Source: Erwinia billingiae Eb661 (GTDB lineage: Bacteria > Pseudomonadota > Gammaproteobacteria > Enterobacterales > Enterobacteriaceae). Taken from it: a stretch of DNA of 64,000 nucleotides. Within the stretch, counting starts at the first letter, position 1. Each line of letters begins with the position of its first letter. Of the stretch, positions 26,217 through 35,397 are shown piece by piece. A model generated the notes under the pieces. It was given only the letters and a program-made list of their open reading frames with translations, was not told where the DNA came from and did no database searches. The stretch is taken from the NCBI RefSeq assembly GCF_000196615.1, contig NC_014304.1, forward strand, positions 1 to 64,000, in the 5' to 3' direction. Position numbers and translations under genes: made by a program.

Positions 26217-27275
26217 TTAGTGCATTACAGGATAATCAGTGTAACCTTCGACGCCGCCGCCATAGTAGGTAGCCGGATCGGCACTGTTCAGTGGAGCCCC
26301 TGTTTTAACACGGCTGGTAAAGTCCGGGTTAGCCAGAATCATCTGGCCGTAAGATTCCAGTTCGGCAAGGCCGGACTGGATATCATCACCGATGCTTTCT
26401 CTGCTTTTCCCGGGGCGATTCAGTATCAGCGGCTGCGTCCATAATACCCGCAGTTCACCCAGCAGTGCCTCATTGCCCATATGCATAATGTGCAGGTAGC
26501 TCAGTCCGAGCTTATTCAGCTCAGCAACCAGGTAACGATAAAGCGCCGGGCCCTCTTCACCTTCATTGATACCCCAAATCTGGCTGCCCGGAGAAAGACG
26601 GATCGCGGTTTTGTCTGCACCAATCTCATCTGCAATGGCTGCCGCCACCTCCAGCGCAAAACGGGCACGGTTCTCAATGGAGCCGCCATATTCATCGGTG
26701 CGCTGGTTGGCGCTCGGTGCTAAAAACTGGTGTATCAGGTAGGCATTAGCGCCGTGGATTTCCACGCCGTCGGCACCGGCCTCAACAGCACGCCGTGCCG
26801 CATAGCGGAAATCAGCAACCGTGTTGTGTATTTCTTCCGTTGTCAGTTCGCGAGGCACCGGAATATCCTGCATGCCGGTTGCGGTAAACATCTGTACGCC
26901 GGGGGCAATAGCGGAAGGTGCCACGCCCTGACGATGGTGCGGCGTATTGTCAGGATGATTCATGCGGCCGGTATGCATAAGCTGGATGAACAGATGGCCG
27001 CCCTTATTGTGAACGGCTGAGGTGATTTTTTTCCAGCCGACCACGTGCGCGTCGGTGTAAATACCGGGCGTCATTAAGTAACCCTGTCCGTCATCGCTGG
27101 GCTGCGTCCCTTCTGCAACGATCAGACCCACCCCGGCGCGCTGTGCATAGTATTCAACCGCAAGGTCAGCCGGCGTGCCGTCATATTCAGCACGGCTACG
27201 GGTCATGGGGGCCATCACCAGACGGTTTTTCAGCGTTAAATGCCCGAGTTTGAACGGGGTAAATATTTTATCCAT
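26217..27275 (-). CDS. Old yellow enzyme family alkene reductase (NemA-like)
   Basis: A 352-residue FMN flavoprotein. The start at 27275 is supported by AGGA upstream; further upstream codons are non-conserved. Landmarks are the N-terminal LKNRLVMAPMTRSRA, the substrate histidine/asparagine pair in GVEIHGANAYLIHQFL and the SIENRARFALEV segment. It reduces activated C=C bonds or nitro groups with NADPH. It shares its direction with a pirin and a hydrolase gene upstream, within a probable electrophile-response set. Confidence 0.93.
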   Translation of the reverse strand: MDKIFTPFKLGHLTLKNRLVMAPMTRSRAEYDGTPADLAVEYYAQRAGVGLIVAEGTQPSDDGQGYLMTPGIYTDAHVVGWKKITSAVHNKGGHLFIQLMHTGRMNHPDNTPHHRQGVAPSAIAPGVQMFTATGMQDIPVPRELTTEEIHNTVADFRYAARRAVEAGADGVEIHGANAYLIHQFLAPSANQRTDEYGGSIENRARFALEVAAAIADEIGADKTAIRLSPGSQIWGINEGEEGPALYRYLVAELNKLGLSYLHIMHMGNEALLGELRVLWTQPLILNRPGKSRESIGDDIQSGLAELESYGQMILANPDFTSRVKTGAPLNSADPATYYGGGVEGYTDYPVMH

Positions 27276-27436
27276 TTTTCTTTTCCTGTGGCCTGATAAG
27301 AAGATAGGTCGGTAAAGTAGGGCTGTATTAATAAAGAACAAAAAATTAATGCAGCTGTTCAGCATGCTGACTGGATACATAAATAGCTTCAGTAATACCT
27401 GATTTTTAATATTGAATTAAAATAAAAAATCAATAT

Positions 27437-27465
27437 CCGGATGCAGGGTGATAAAAATCATCCGG
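27437..27465 (-). terminator. Hairpin after the first pirin gene
   Basis: CCGGATG and CATCCGG are perfect seven-base arms; on the minus strand they are followed by a stretch rich in T. It would separate the pirin transcript from the old yellow enzyme gene. Confidence 0.55.
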
Positions 27466-27552
27466 CGTTAGTCAGTAAAAAATTCAAAGTGCTGTATTCC
27501 GCCAGTAAACTGAAAAAATGACTGAGCTGCCTGTGAAATTTTATAAATGTCA

Positions 27553-28305
27553 TTACAGGCGTGGGCGCATATTTCCACTGAACATACCGCCACGGAAAAC
27601 TTTTGCCGCCGGGTCAGTGGTGAAGAGCACCAGATCAGTGTTGTCCAGCGCGGTGACGGTGTGAACGTCGTCGCCTTCGATAATAATGCTCTCACCCGTA
27701 TTAAGGGTGATTTCACCGATCCGGGCTACGCCCTCAAAGACATATAACAGGCGCACCACGTTACTGACCGGAACAGCCGGCAGCTTCAGCTCGCTGCCTT
27801 CAGCAAGCCGCGTGTCCTGTACCCACGTCTGAGAACGAAAAGTTAACGGCGCGTTTTCAGGGCCGGCAATCAGCCGCCAGTTATTGTCACTGTAAGGCGT
27901 GCCAAAGTCATGAAACTGAACCTGTGGTGCCAGGTCGGTTTCAGAGGGGCGAATGAAAATCTGCAGACACTGCATTGACTCGCCTTTTTCACCCAGAATG
28001 CGCTCCTCATGCTGGAAGGTGTGTCCGGCGTTCATGAGCATCAGTCGGGTATCAGAAATTTCTTCCTCATTACCGACCGTATCCAGATGCAGCATTCTGC
28101 CTTTACGCATATAGGTGAGAATTTCATCATCCTTATGCGGATGCATTGAAATTACTGTTCCGGCTTTGACGTTTGCCTGATCGATACGGCCGATTGCCCC
28201 AATACCACTGTCGTCTGAATTCTGCACCATGCCCGGCCAGAGGATATCGATACCGAAACCGCCAGAGCCATGCTGATGTTTACTGCTGTTTTCTATTTTA
28301 AGCAT
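27553..28305 (-). CDS. Pirin-family bicupin protein (YhaK-like)
   Basis: A 250-residue bicupin. The N-terminal metal/cupin motif reads SMHPHKDDEILTYM with HEERILGEKGESMQCLQIF downstream; the C-terminal cupin is shorter (RLLYVFEGVARIGE). It belongs with YhaK of E. coli, a redox-sensing pirin. It lies 80 bp downstream of a YcaC-like hydrolase gene and is probably co-transcribed with it. A second, distinct pirin lies at 30077. The enzymatic role (quercetinase-like) is unproven for this branch. Confidence 0.88.
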   Translation of the reverse strand: MLKIENSSKHQHGSGGFGIDILWPGMVQNSDDSGIGAIGRIDQANVKAGTVISMHPHKDDEILTYMRKGRMLHLDTVGNEEEISDTRLMLMNAGHTFQHEERILGEKGESMQCLQIFIRPSETDLAPQVQFHDFGTPYSDNNWRLIAGPENAPLTFRSQTWVQDTRLAEGSELKLPAVPVSNVVRLLYVFEGVARIGEITLNTGESIIIEGDDVHTVTALDNTDLVLFTTDPAAKVFRGGMFSGNMRPRL

Positions 28306-28385
28306 TGTTATTATCCTTCTGTCCGGGAAGGCAGACCCGCACGGAGGGCGTAAAACGCTGCCTAACGGGCCTGCCGGTTTATTCT

Positions 28386-28967
28386 TTACTGAAAGGATTC
28401 CATTAATACCTGGACCAGTTTCTCCCCCTGAGGTGTTGCCCAGCTTCCTGCCAGCTCAGCAATCAGCTGGTTGGTTGTGGTCAGGGTAATGCCATTTTTG
28501 TCCATGCGGCGCAGCGCAATGTCATCAGCCATTTTGGTTGGTGAGGCACCGGCATCAGCAACGACCTGTACGTCAAACCCTGCTGCAACCAGCGTCAGTG
28601 CCGGGTATACCGTACAAACGTCATTGGTCACGCCCGCAATAATCAGTTTCTTTCTGCCGGTGGCTTTAACCGCGGCGGAAAAGTTCTCATCGTCCATGGC
28701 GTTAACGATGCCCAGGCGCTTGATTCGTGCTTCAAATTCTTCTGGCAGAATGGTTTTCAGTTCTTCAACCAACGGGCCCTGGGCATACTCTTCCATGCTT
28801 GAGGTCAGCACCACAGGCATATTCAGAATTGCAGCAGATTTGGCCAGCATCAGCGCATTACGTTTTAACTCTTCAAAAGGCATGGATTTGGCCCAGCCCA
28901 TAGTGCCGACCTGATGGTCAATTAACAGCATGGCGGCGTTGTCAGCGGTGAATTTTTCAAAGCTCAT
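28386..28967 (-). CDS. Isochorismatase-like cysteine hydrolase (YcaC-like)
   Basis: A 193-residue hydrolase with the Asp-Lys-Cys triad readable as Asp17 (LLIDHQVG), Lys83 (ARIKRLG) and Cys118 (VTNDVCTVYPAL). The length and the DHQVGTM motif match the YcaC group rather than true isochorismatases. The substrate is unknown. It is the first gene of a minus-strand set (hydrolase, then pirin) and faces a LysR regulator across 170 bp. Confidence 0.92.
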   Translation of the reverse strand: MSFEKFTADNAAMLLIDHQVGTMGWAKSMPFEELKRNALMLAKSAAILNMPVVLTSSMEEYAQGPLVEELKTILPEEFEARIKRLGIVNAMDDENFSAAVKATGRKKLIIAGVTNDVCTVYPALTLVAAGFDVQVVADAGASPTKMADDIALRRMDKNGITLTTTNQLIAELAGSWATPQGEKLVQVLMESFQ

Positions 28968-29137
28968 GATATTTATCCTGTAGGTTATAATTAAGTACCT
29001 GATACTTAGAACTTTTTATCAGGATCTAAGCAGGCGTTTTTTTCATCTCCCCTGCGAATGATTAAAGTATAGCCTGTTAATTTTTGGGATAAATAGCTAA
29101 TATCAGAATTCAATATTCCACCAGTGGCACAATTAAC

Positions 29138-30025
29138 ATGGAACTTCTTAACCATATGTCCTGCTTTGTCGAGGTCGTCAAAGCACAGAGTTTTCGTGGC
29201 GCAGCTGAGGCGCTCGGCATGCCTAATTCCACACTGTCCCGTAAAATAAAGGAACTTGAAAAGTTTATCGGTCTCAGGCTGTTACACAGGACGACGCGTA
29301 AGATTGAGCTGACCGAAGCCGGTCAGATTTATTACGAACGAAGCCGGCGCATCATTGATGAGGCGCGTCTGGCGCATGAACAGCTGGGTTCCCTCCTGGC
29401 TCAGCCGCAGGGCATGCTGCGGGTCTCTTTACCGGCCGATTTTGCGGTGGTTATTCTCGCGCCGCTTATAAAAGCGTTCTCGGACTTTTATCCGGGTATC
29501 AGCTTCGATTTTGATTTAACGCCGAGAAATGTTGATTTGGTGTCGGAGCCCTATGATCTGGCTGTTCGCATGGGGAGTCTGCCCGATTCCGGCCTTATTG
29601 CGCGCAAGCTCGGGTCGCTTTCGCGCAGCCTTTACGCATCCCCCGACTATTTAGTTCAGAATGGCACTCCCGGTAACCCTGATGAGCTGACGGCTCATGA
29701 ATGTATTGGTATGCGGCAGGATAAGCCCGGTCACTGGCACTTACATCGCGAAGAAAGCCGGATTAGCCTCAGAATTTCCGGGCGTTTTCAGATGAACAGC
29801 ATTGGTATGATGCGTCGTTTTGCCTCAATGGGAGCAGGCATTGCGATTTTGCCTGACAAAATTGTCGGGGAAGACGTTGCGGATAATAAACTGACCCGGG
29901 TATTGCCTGACTGGAGGGCTGAAGCGGTCACGATTTATGCTCTGACTGAAACGCGGCTGCTACCCGCGAAAACTCAGGTGTTTATTGAATTTATGCGTGA
30001 GAAGCTGAGCGAGGAGGCGGACTGA
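29138..30025 (+). CDS. LysR-family regulator
   Basis: A 295-residue regulator with an N-terminal winged helix (AEALGMPNSTLSRKIKELEKFIGLRLLHRTTRKIELTEAG) and a periplasmic-binding-protein-like effector domain. It is divergent from the YcaC-like and pirin genes and likely activates them, as YhaJ sits beside YhaK in E. coli. It converges with the second pirin gene. Confidence 0.93.
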   Translation: MELLNHMSCFVEVVKAQSFRGAAEALGMPNSTLSRKIKELEKFIGLRLLHRTTRKIELTEAGQIYYERSRRIIDEARLAHEQLGSLLAQPQGMLRVSLPADFAVVILAPLIKAFSDFYPGISFDFDLTPRNVDLVSEPYDLAVRMGSLPDSGLIARKLGSLSRSLYASPDYLVQNGTPGNPDELTAHECIGMRQDKPGHWHLHREESRISLRISGRFQMNSIGMMRRFASMGAGIAILPDKIVGEDVADNKLTRVLPDWRAEAVTIYALTETRLLPAKTQVFIEFMREKLSEEAD

Positions 30026-30041
30026 CACGCGTTGTGTTGTT

Positions 30042-30069
30042 CCCGGTCATACTCATTACAGTGACCGGG
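30042..30069. terminator. Hairpin between LysR and second pirin genes
   Basis: CCCGGTCA and TGACCGGG pair perfectly around a twelve-base loop in the 51-bp gap between the two convergent genes. T runs are weak. Confidence 0.55.
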
Positions 30070-30076
30070 GATTGAG

Positions 30077-30808
30077 TTATTTACCGCTGATTGAACCCAC
30101 CATAACGGCTTCAGCATTCAGCTTGACCTGGAAGCAGACCAGGACCGATGGTGCCAGAGCCGTTATCTCTGGCAGATCCGTTTCGCTGCCTAAACCGTCA
30201 CCTTTTCCGAGCCTGCTGTCTCCCGCCCCGATTGCTCCTTCAGCCACATAGAGGAAGGTAGCAAAACCCTGTCGCACGGGAACCTCTGTTTTCTGATCGG
30301 GCAGGAGCTGAATATCACAGACATAAATCTGCTGACGGATTTCCAGACACTCTCCCTGACCTTCTGGTGCGGCAATCAGCTCCCAGTGGTTAAGATTTTC
30401 ACCTTTTTTTCGCTCCAGAAACTGTACGCGCCCTTCCAGGTCGGCTTCGCGAGGGCGGATAAAGATCTGAAGCATCTCGACAGGTTCTGAAGGGGCAGAC
30501 TCTTCATGCCAGAAACTTTCTCCCGCATTCATCATCATAATTTTTTGGGAGGATAGCGCGACCCGCTGACCATTCCTGTCTTCATGAATCATTGTGCCGT
30601 GCATCAGGTAGCTGAGAATCTCATCGTTTTTGTGTTCATGCATACTCACCAGCGTGCCGGTTCCAAGGTCTGCATGATCAATCCCGCTTAAAGAGCCGAA
30701 CGCAGTATCATGTTGTGCCGGTAGTGCGTGCCCCGGCCTTACGTGGCGTATATGAAACGGACCTTTCTGAAAGGTAGCGTCAGGGTCTGATCGCAGAATG
30801 CTACTCAT
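30077..30808 (-). CDS. Second pirin-family protein (YhaK-like)
   Basis: A protein of about 243 residues starting at ATG 30808, which has GGAGGG upstream; nine more codons upstream are open but unlikely. Motifs HIRHVRPGHALPAQHD, SMHEHKNDEILSYLMHGTM and EMLQIFIRPREADLEG match the YhaK branch. It is clearly divergent from the first pirin and not a recent duplicate. Having two pirins with a YcaC-like hydrolase and an old yellow enzyme suggests a stress or detoxification island. Confidence 0.88.
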   Translation of the reverse strand: MSSILRSDPDATFQKGPFHIRHVRPGHALPAQHDTAFGSLSGIDHADLGTGTLVSMHEHKNDEILSYLMHGTMIHEDRNGQRVALSSQKIMMMNAGESFWHEESAPSEPVEMLQIFIRPREADLEGRVQFLERKKGENLNHWELIAAPEGQGECLEIRQQIYVCDIQLLPDQKTEVPVRQGFATFLYVAEGAIGAGDSRLGKGDGLGSETDLPEITALAPSVLVCFQVKLNAEAVMVGSISGK

Positions 30809-31033
30809 ATTGCCCTCCAGTGAAAAAATAAACATTTACTGAGTTGTATCTCAGCCTGACATGAGGAAGCCGCAGAGCCTGGCTTCATTGCGTTTAACCG
30901 GACGCCTTCCTGTCTGCTGCAAACAAAACGTCCGCTTATCGTTCATAGCCTCCCAGAGGGCACTGATAAAGAGATTTTATTCCAAACGCCGGAGCGTGCC
31001 TGTCTGTGGAACGCTGGCCACATTGACGATGAC

Positions 31034-31456
31034 CTAGGCTTTATGCGTCGACAGTAAAATACTCGTTTCGGTATTATATATACCTTCTATACGGCGAATT
31101 CGCCCCAAAGTACGGTCAAAATTCTCCAGTGAGTCAGAGCGTAGTTCTACCAGTAAATCCCATTTACCATTCGTACTGTGCAGAGTATAAACCGCCGGAT
31201 CGCTGCGTAACTGCTGAACAATTGCGAGCGCCTTCGTTCCTTCTACCGTCACGTTCATCCATGCACGAATGCGGTTAGGCTCCACACCCGGTTTAACCTT
31301 TACAGTGTATCCCGTAATAACGCCTCCCTGCTCCAGCGCTTCCATACGCTTTTGCACCGTCGCTCGCGAAACTTTCATCCGGCTGGCTAATTCTGTCACG
31401 GACATGCGCGCGTCATCACGTAGCAGCGCTATTAACTGTTGATCGGTCAGATTCAT
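31034..31456 (-). CDS. Lrp/AsnC-family regulator
   Basis: A 140-residue regulator: helix-turn-helix at about 18-40 (TELASRMKVSRATVQKRMEAL) followed by the RAM ligand-binding domain (VTVEGTKALAIVQQL and STNGKWDLLVELRS). It is divergent from ornithine cyclodeaminase across 123 bp containing two candidate operators. It probably senses an amino acid such as ornithine or citrulline and controls the operon. Confidence 0.93.
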   Translation of the reverse strand: MNLTDQQLIALLRDDARMSVTELASRMKVSRATVQKRMEALEQGGVITGYTVKVKPGVEPNRIRAWMNVTVEGTKALAIVQQLRSDPAVYTLHSTNGKWDLLVELRSDSLENFDRTLGRIRRIEGIYNTETSILLSTHKA

Positions 31457-31475
31457 AGCAAAATGATTTATTTAG

Positions 31476-31537
31476 TGAGCAGTTTGCTCATTATCGCCAC
31501 ATTTTGAACATTTAAGCAACTTACTGAAGTCAAAATG
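31476..31537. promoter_or_regulatory. Candidate operators between lrp-like and ocd genes
   Basis: TGAGCA-GTT-TGCTCA (31476-31490) is a perfect palindrome of 15 bases. CATTTTGA (31500) and TCAAAATG (31530-31537) form a second inverted pair with 22 bases between. Their location between divergent genes fits binding of the Lrp-type protein. Confidence 0.55.
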
Positions 31538-31579
31538 CTTTTACATACTGTTGTTTTATGACAACAGAGAGAATTTTTC

Positions 31580-32602
31580 ATGACCCGTTTTGTTGATATT
31601 GAAGATATGCGCCAGCTGGTCAGCTTATCTGGCGTGGCAAAATTTATAAGTCAACTGGTTGATTATATTGAGCACGATTTCCGCCGCTGGCCTGAGTTTG
31701 ACAAAACTCCACGTATTGCCAGCCATTCTGACATTGGCGTTATTGAACTGATGCCCACTGCCGATGCCGAGCTTTACGGCTTCAAATACGTTAATGGTCA
31801 CCCGCAAAACGCATTTCACAACCAGCTTACCGTAATGGCATTTGGCGCACTGGCGAAAACCGCGACCGGCTATCCGGTTCTGCTCAGTGAATTTACCCTT
31901 GCCACTGCATTGCGCACCGCTGCCACCTCGGTGCTTGGCGCAAAATATCTGATGCGTAAAGATGCCCGACAAATGGCGGTAATCGGTAACGGCGCACAAA
32001 GTGAATTCCAGATCATCGGATTCCATGAAGTATTGGGTTTAACCGATTTCTGGTTATACGACGTTGACAGCGCCGCGACCGAAAAGCTGATGGGCAATCT
32101 CAACGCCTGTCACGGCATTCGTCTGCACTTCTGTCGCTCGGTAGAGGAAGCCGTGGCACAGGCCGATGTCATCACCACCATCACTGCTGACAAAACTAAC
32201 GCAACGATTATTTCATCCGCGCAGGTCAAGCCGGGCGTTCACCTTAATGCGGTGGGGGGGGACTGTCCTGGCAAAACCGAGCTTGCCGCCGATATCCTGC
32301 ATCATGCCGAAGTGTATGTTGAGTTCACACCACAGTCTCGTATTGAAGGTGAAATTCAGCAGATGCCGGCAGATTTCGCAGTGACGGAATTATGGGAAGT
32401 AATCAACGGCACGCGACCAGGGCGTAGCAGCGTTGCGGCAGTCACGGTATTCGACTCTGTCGGTTTCGCCATCGAGGACTTTTCCGCCTTGCGACTGATC
32501 AATGATATCGCCACTCGCCATAATATCGGCCGTGACATTGCACTGGTGCCGTCACCGAAAAATCCGCGTGATCTTTACAGCCTGCTGGTTCGCCCGGAGT
32601 AA
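31580..32602 (+). CDS. ocd: Ornithine cyclodeaminase
   Basis: A 340-residue NAD-dependent enzyme of the ornithine cyclodeaminase/mu-crystallin family, converting L-ornithine to L-proline and ammonia. Motifs include GFKYVNGHPQNAF, the NAD loop MAVIGNGAQSEFQIIGF, HLNAVGGDCPGKTEL and the catalytic Asp in that GGD element. The length matches Pseudomonas and Agrobacterium Ocd. It is followed seven bases later by a CtlX-type gene, giving a route from citrulline through ornithine to proline. Confidence 0.92.
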   Translation: MTRFVDIEDMRQLVSLSGVAKFISQLVDYIEHDFRRWPEFDKTPRIASHSDIGVIELMPTADAELYGFKYVNGHPQNAFHNQLTVMAFGALAKTATGYPVLLSEFTLATALRTAATSVLGAKYLMRKDARQMAVIGNGAQSEFQIIGFHEVLGLTDFWLYDVDSAATEKLMGNLNACHGIRLHFCRSVEEAVAQADVITTITADKTNATIISSAQVKPGVHLNAVGGDCPGKTELAADILHHAEVYVEFTPQSRIEGEIQQMPADFAVTELWEVINGTRPGRSSVAAVTVFDSVGFAIEDFSALRLINDIATRHNIGRDIALVPSPKNPRDLYSLLVRPE

Positions 32603-32609
32603 GTACGCG

Positions 32610-33536
32610 ATGCAAACAGCTCAAACAGTTATGATGGTGCGGCCCGCCGCCTTTCGCGCCAATCCGGAAACCCTGGCAAGCAATGCATTTCAGAAACCGT
32701 CAGCGGCCGTCAGTGATGTTGCGGAACAGGCGCGTGTCGCTTTTGATGCCTATGTGGCAGCCTTGCGGCATGCCGGGGTTGAAGTGCTGGTTATTGATGA
32801 CAGCGCCGAGCGGGAAACGCCAGACTCGCTGTTTCCTAATAACTGGATCGCCATGCTGGAAGACGGTTCCATTTATACTTTTCCCATGGAAGCGCACAAT
32901 CGCCGGCGTGAACGTCGCATGGATATCATTGCCGACCTGACGAAAGGCTACGAGGTTACACGCCGTATCGATCTGTCGGGTTTTGAGGCTCGCGGTTTGT
33001 ACCTGGAAGGAACCGGCTCTCTTATTCTCGATCACAACAGCCGCATTGCCTATACCTGCCGTTCATCACGCAGCTCTGAAGAAGCGGGCCGAGAATTTGA
33101 ACGACTTTCCGGCTACAGCATTCACTGGTTTAATGCGCGCGATCGGCATCTGCATCCGATTTATCACACCAACGTAATGATGAGTGTGGGATTGCGGTTT
33201 GCCATCGTATGCCTCGATTCGCTGGCGTCAAAACCTGAACGACTTCGGTTGGTCAAACTGCTTGAGCGGACAGGAAAAACGATTATTGATGTGACGTTCG
33301 CGCAGATGGAGGCCTTCACCTGTAATGTGCTGGAAGTCAGAGATCAGAAGGGTCAGCCGGTCTATGCAATGTCAACACGTGCATGGGCCGCATTTACGCC
33401 TGAACAGCAGGCGCTCATTTCTGGCTATGCCACACTGGCGCTTGCGCCTATCGACATTATCGAAGATCTCGGTGGTGGTGGTGCACGCTGTATGGTGGCT
33501 GAAATCTTTCTGGCAAAGAAGATGGCCTTTTCCTGA
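32610..33536 (+). CDS. ctlX: CtlX-type citrulline hydrolase (amidinotransferase fold)
   Basis: A 308-residue protein of the arginine deiminase superfamily. The guanidine-fold landmarks are MVRPAAFRAN, SLFPNNWI, EGTGSLILDH, HPIYHTNVMMSVG and the C-terminal GGGGARCMVAEIF with the nucleophile cysteine at about residue 294. This matches CtlX, which hydrolyses citrulline to ornithine. The start at 32610 follows a GGAGTAA sequence. It is coupled to ocd upstream; a terminator follows. Confidence 0.85.
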   Translation: MQTAQTVMMVRPAAFRANPETLASNAFQKPSAAVSDVAEQARVAFDAYVAALRHAGVEVLVIDDSAERETPDSLFPNNWIAMLEDGSIYTFPMEAHNRRRERRMDIIADLTKGYEVTRRIDLSGFEARGLYLEGTGSLILDHNSRIAYTCRSSRSSEEAGREFERLSGYSIHWFNARDRHLHPIYHTNVMMSVGLRFAIVCLDSLASKPERLRLVKLLERTGKTIIDVTFAQMEAFTCNVLEVRDQKGQPVYAMSTRAWAAFTPEQQALISGYATLALAPIDIIEDLGGGGARCMVAEIFLAKKMAFS

Positions 33537-33553
33537 TTACCCGTCTGATAAAT

Positions 33554-33580
33554 GCCCGGCCACCTCAGCCGGGCTTTTGT
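33554..33580 (+). terminator. Intrinsic terminator after ctlX
   Basis: GCCCGGC and GCCGGGC pair perfectly with a seven-base loop, followed by TTTTGTTGT. It would reduce read-through into the permease gene. Confidence 0.85.
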
Positions 33581-33637
33581 TGTCTTTGGAATGCTGATGC
33601 AGCGTATTCCAGAGGCAATCTAAAACCGGAGTGAATT

Positions 33638-35068
33638 ATGCAGAATAATAAAACCCCGGCCAGCCTGACTCAGGCCTCTGCCGATAACCGAACGCTCGCC
33701 AAGCAGCTTGATAATCGTCATATACAGTTAATCGCCATCGGTGGTGCCATCGGTACCGGCCTGTTTATGGGATCTGGAAAAACCATCAATTTGTCCGGCT
33801 CATCCATCATTTTCACCTATGCCATAATCGGTTTTTTTCTGTTCTTTGTGATGCGCGCACTGGGTGAATTGCTGCTGTCAAATTCACGCTACAACTCCTT
33901 TGCCGACTTTGCCGGAGAATATCTCGGTGCCTGGGCCAGTTTTTTTATTGGCTGGACATACTGGCTGAGCTGGGTGGTGGCCTGTATCGGCGACGTTGTG
34001 GTGATTGGTGGCTATATGCGGTTCTGGTTCCCTGATTTGTCTCTGTGGATCCCGGCATTTGGCGCGCTGGCACTGATGCTGATAATGAATATGTTATCGG
34101 TGCGGATATTCGGCGAAATGGAGTTCTGGTTCGCTATTATTAAGGTGGTGGCGATTATAGCGCTGCTGCTGGCGGGATTTGCCATGGTGATGTCCGGCTA
34201 TACCTCTCCGCAAGGGGTAAAGGCCTCGTTCAGTCATCTGACCGAGAGCGGTACGGTATTCCCGCATGGTATTTCTGGCTTCATCGCCGGCTTTCAGATT
34301 GCGCTGTTCTCGTTTGTGGGTATCGAACTGATTGGCGTGGCGGCGGCAGAAACCAAAAATCCTGAAACCAATCTTCCCCGGGCAATTAACGCTATTCCGT
34401 TACGCATTCTTCTGTTTTACGTATTATCTCTGGCCTGCATTATTTCTGTCTCCTCCTGGCATCATATTTCACCAAACAGCAGTCCGTTTGTCGGGCTGTT
34501 TTCGCTGGCTGGCTTGCCTGCGGCGGCGGCAATAGTCAATTTTGTGGTGTTGACCTCCGCTCTTTCCTCAGCCAACAGTGGCGTTTTTTCTACCAGCCGC
34601 ATGCTGTTTGGTCTGGCAAAAGAGAATGCGGCGCCGCGTGCACTTGGCAAGCTTTCATCGCTGAATATCCCCCTGCGGGGATTACTGCTGTCAGGATTGT
34701 GTATGTTCAGCGGTGCTGCTCTGCTGTTTATTATTCCCAGCGTAATGACGGTGTTCACGCTGCTCTCTACGCTGTCAGCAATCCTTCTTATCTTCATATG
34801 GAGCATGATCCTCTTCTCGTGGCTGGCTTACCGCAAACAGCGTCCTGAACTTCACTGCGCCAGTCATTATCGTCTGCCCGGTGGCACAATCATGGCCTGG
34901 AGTTGTCTGCTGTTTTTCATGCTGATGCTGTGCGCTCTGGCACTGAAACCAGATACACGCACCGGACTGATGATTGCGCCCCTGTGGTTTATCTGGCTGG
35001 TAATAGTCTGGCGTAGCCAGCGCGCTGGCATTGGCCGCCTAGTATTAAAAAAACAAACTGATGAGTAA
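33638..35068 (+). CDS. APC-family amino acid permease
   Basis: A 476-residue permease with twelve spans. The N-terminal substrate motif IGGAIGTGLFMGSG and the sequence SFVGIELIGVAAAETKNPE are typical of the AAT branch (CycA, AnsP, ProY). The start has a purine-rich GGAGTG nearby. Position behind ocd and ctlX suggests it imports citrulline, ornithine or a related amino acid. The exact substrate cannot be read from sequence. Confidence 0.9.
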   Translation: MQNNKTPASLTQASADNRTLAKQLDNRHIQLIAIGGAIGTGLFMGSGKTINLSGSSIIFTYAIIGFFLFFVMRALGELLLSNSRYNSFADFAGEYLGAWASFFIGWTYWLSWVVACIGDVVVIGGYMRFWFPDLSLWIPAFGALALMLIMNMLSVRIFGEMEFWFAIIKVVAIIALLLAGFAMVMSGYTSPQGVKASFSHLTESGTVFPHGISGFIAGFQIALFSFVGIELIGVAAAETKNPETNLPRAINAIPLRILLFYVLSLACIISVSSWHHISPNSSPFVGLFSLAGLPAAAAIVNFVVLTSALSSANSGVFSTSRMLFGLAKENAAPRALGKLSSLNIPLRGLLLSGLCMFSGAALLFIIPSVMTVFTLLSTLSAILLIFIWSMILFSWLAYRKQRPELHCASHYRLPGGTIMAWSCLLFFMLMLCALALKPDTRTGLMIAPLWFIWLVIVWRSQRAGIGRLVLKKQTDE

Positions 35069-35075
35069 TTGTGTC

Positions 35076-35100
35076 AAGGCGGCGCAGTAGGCTCCGCCTT
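35076..35100 (+). terminator. Hairpin after the permease gene
   Basis: AAGGCGG and CCGCCTT are perfect seven-base arms with an eleven-base loop, eight bases after the permease stop. Confidence 0.6.
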
Positions 35101-35280
35101 ATTTCAGGTTACGACTGGCATGTCTTACCGGTCAGTGACTGAAATCAATAATGAGCATTGGAGCGGAAATTCTGAATAGAGAGCAGCAATGCCGGGAAAA
35201 AATAGCTCAGAGCTTTTTCCGGCAAAATTTGATTTCCTTTTCGTCTAAAAGTTAGAACATTCCTTTTACACAACTTAATG

Positions 35281-35383
35281 TGACATTTAGGTATACATAA
35301 ATGTCATGGGCTGTGAATAACCATTTATGCCCTTATGTCATGACTTAAATGTCATGTATACTTGTGTCATCACCTATATGTCA
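35281..35383. other. res-like resolution site of the serine recombinase
   Basis: TGACATTTA and TAAATGTCA flank GGTATACA at 35281-35306, a 26-bp palindrome with a central GTATAC that looks like the crossover subsite. Further ATGTCA-type half-sites occur at 35335, 35349, 35364 (GTGTCA) and 35378, consistent with accessory subsites II and III. The site lies directly upstream of the resolvase gene, as in Tn3-type systems. Confidence 0.75.
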
Positions 35384-35397
35384 CCTTTGGCTGAAAA

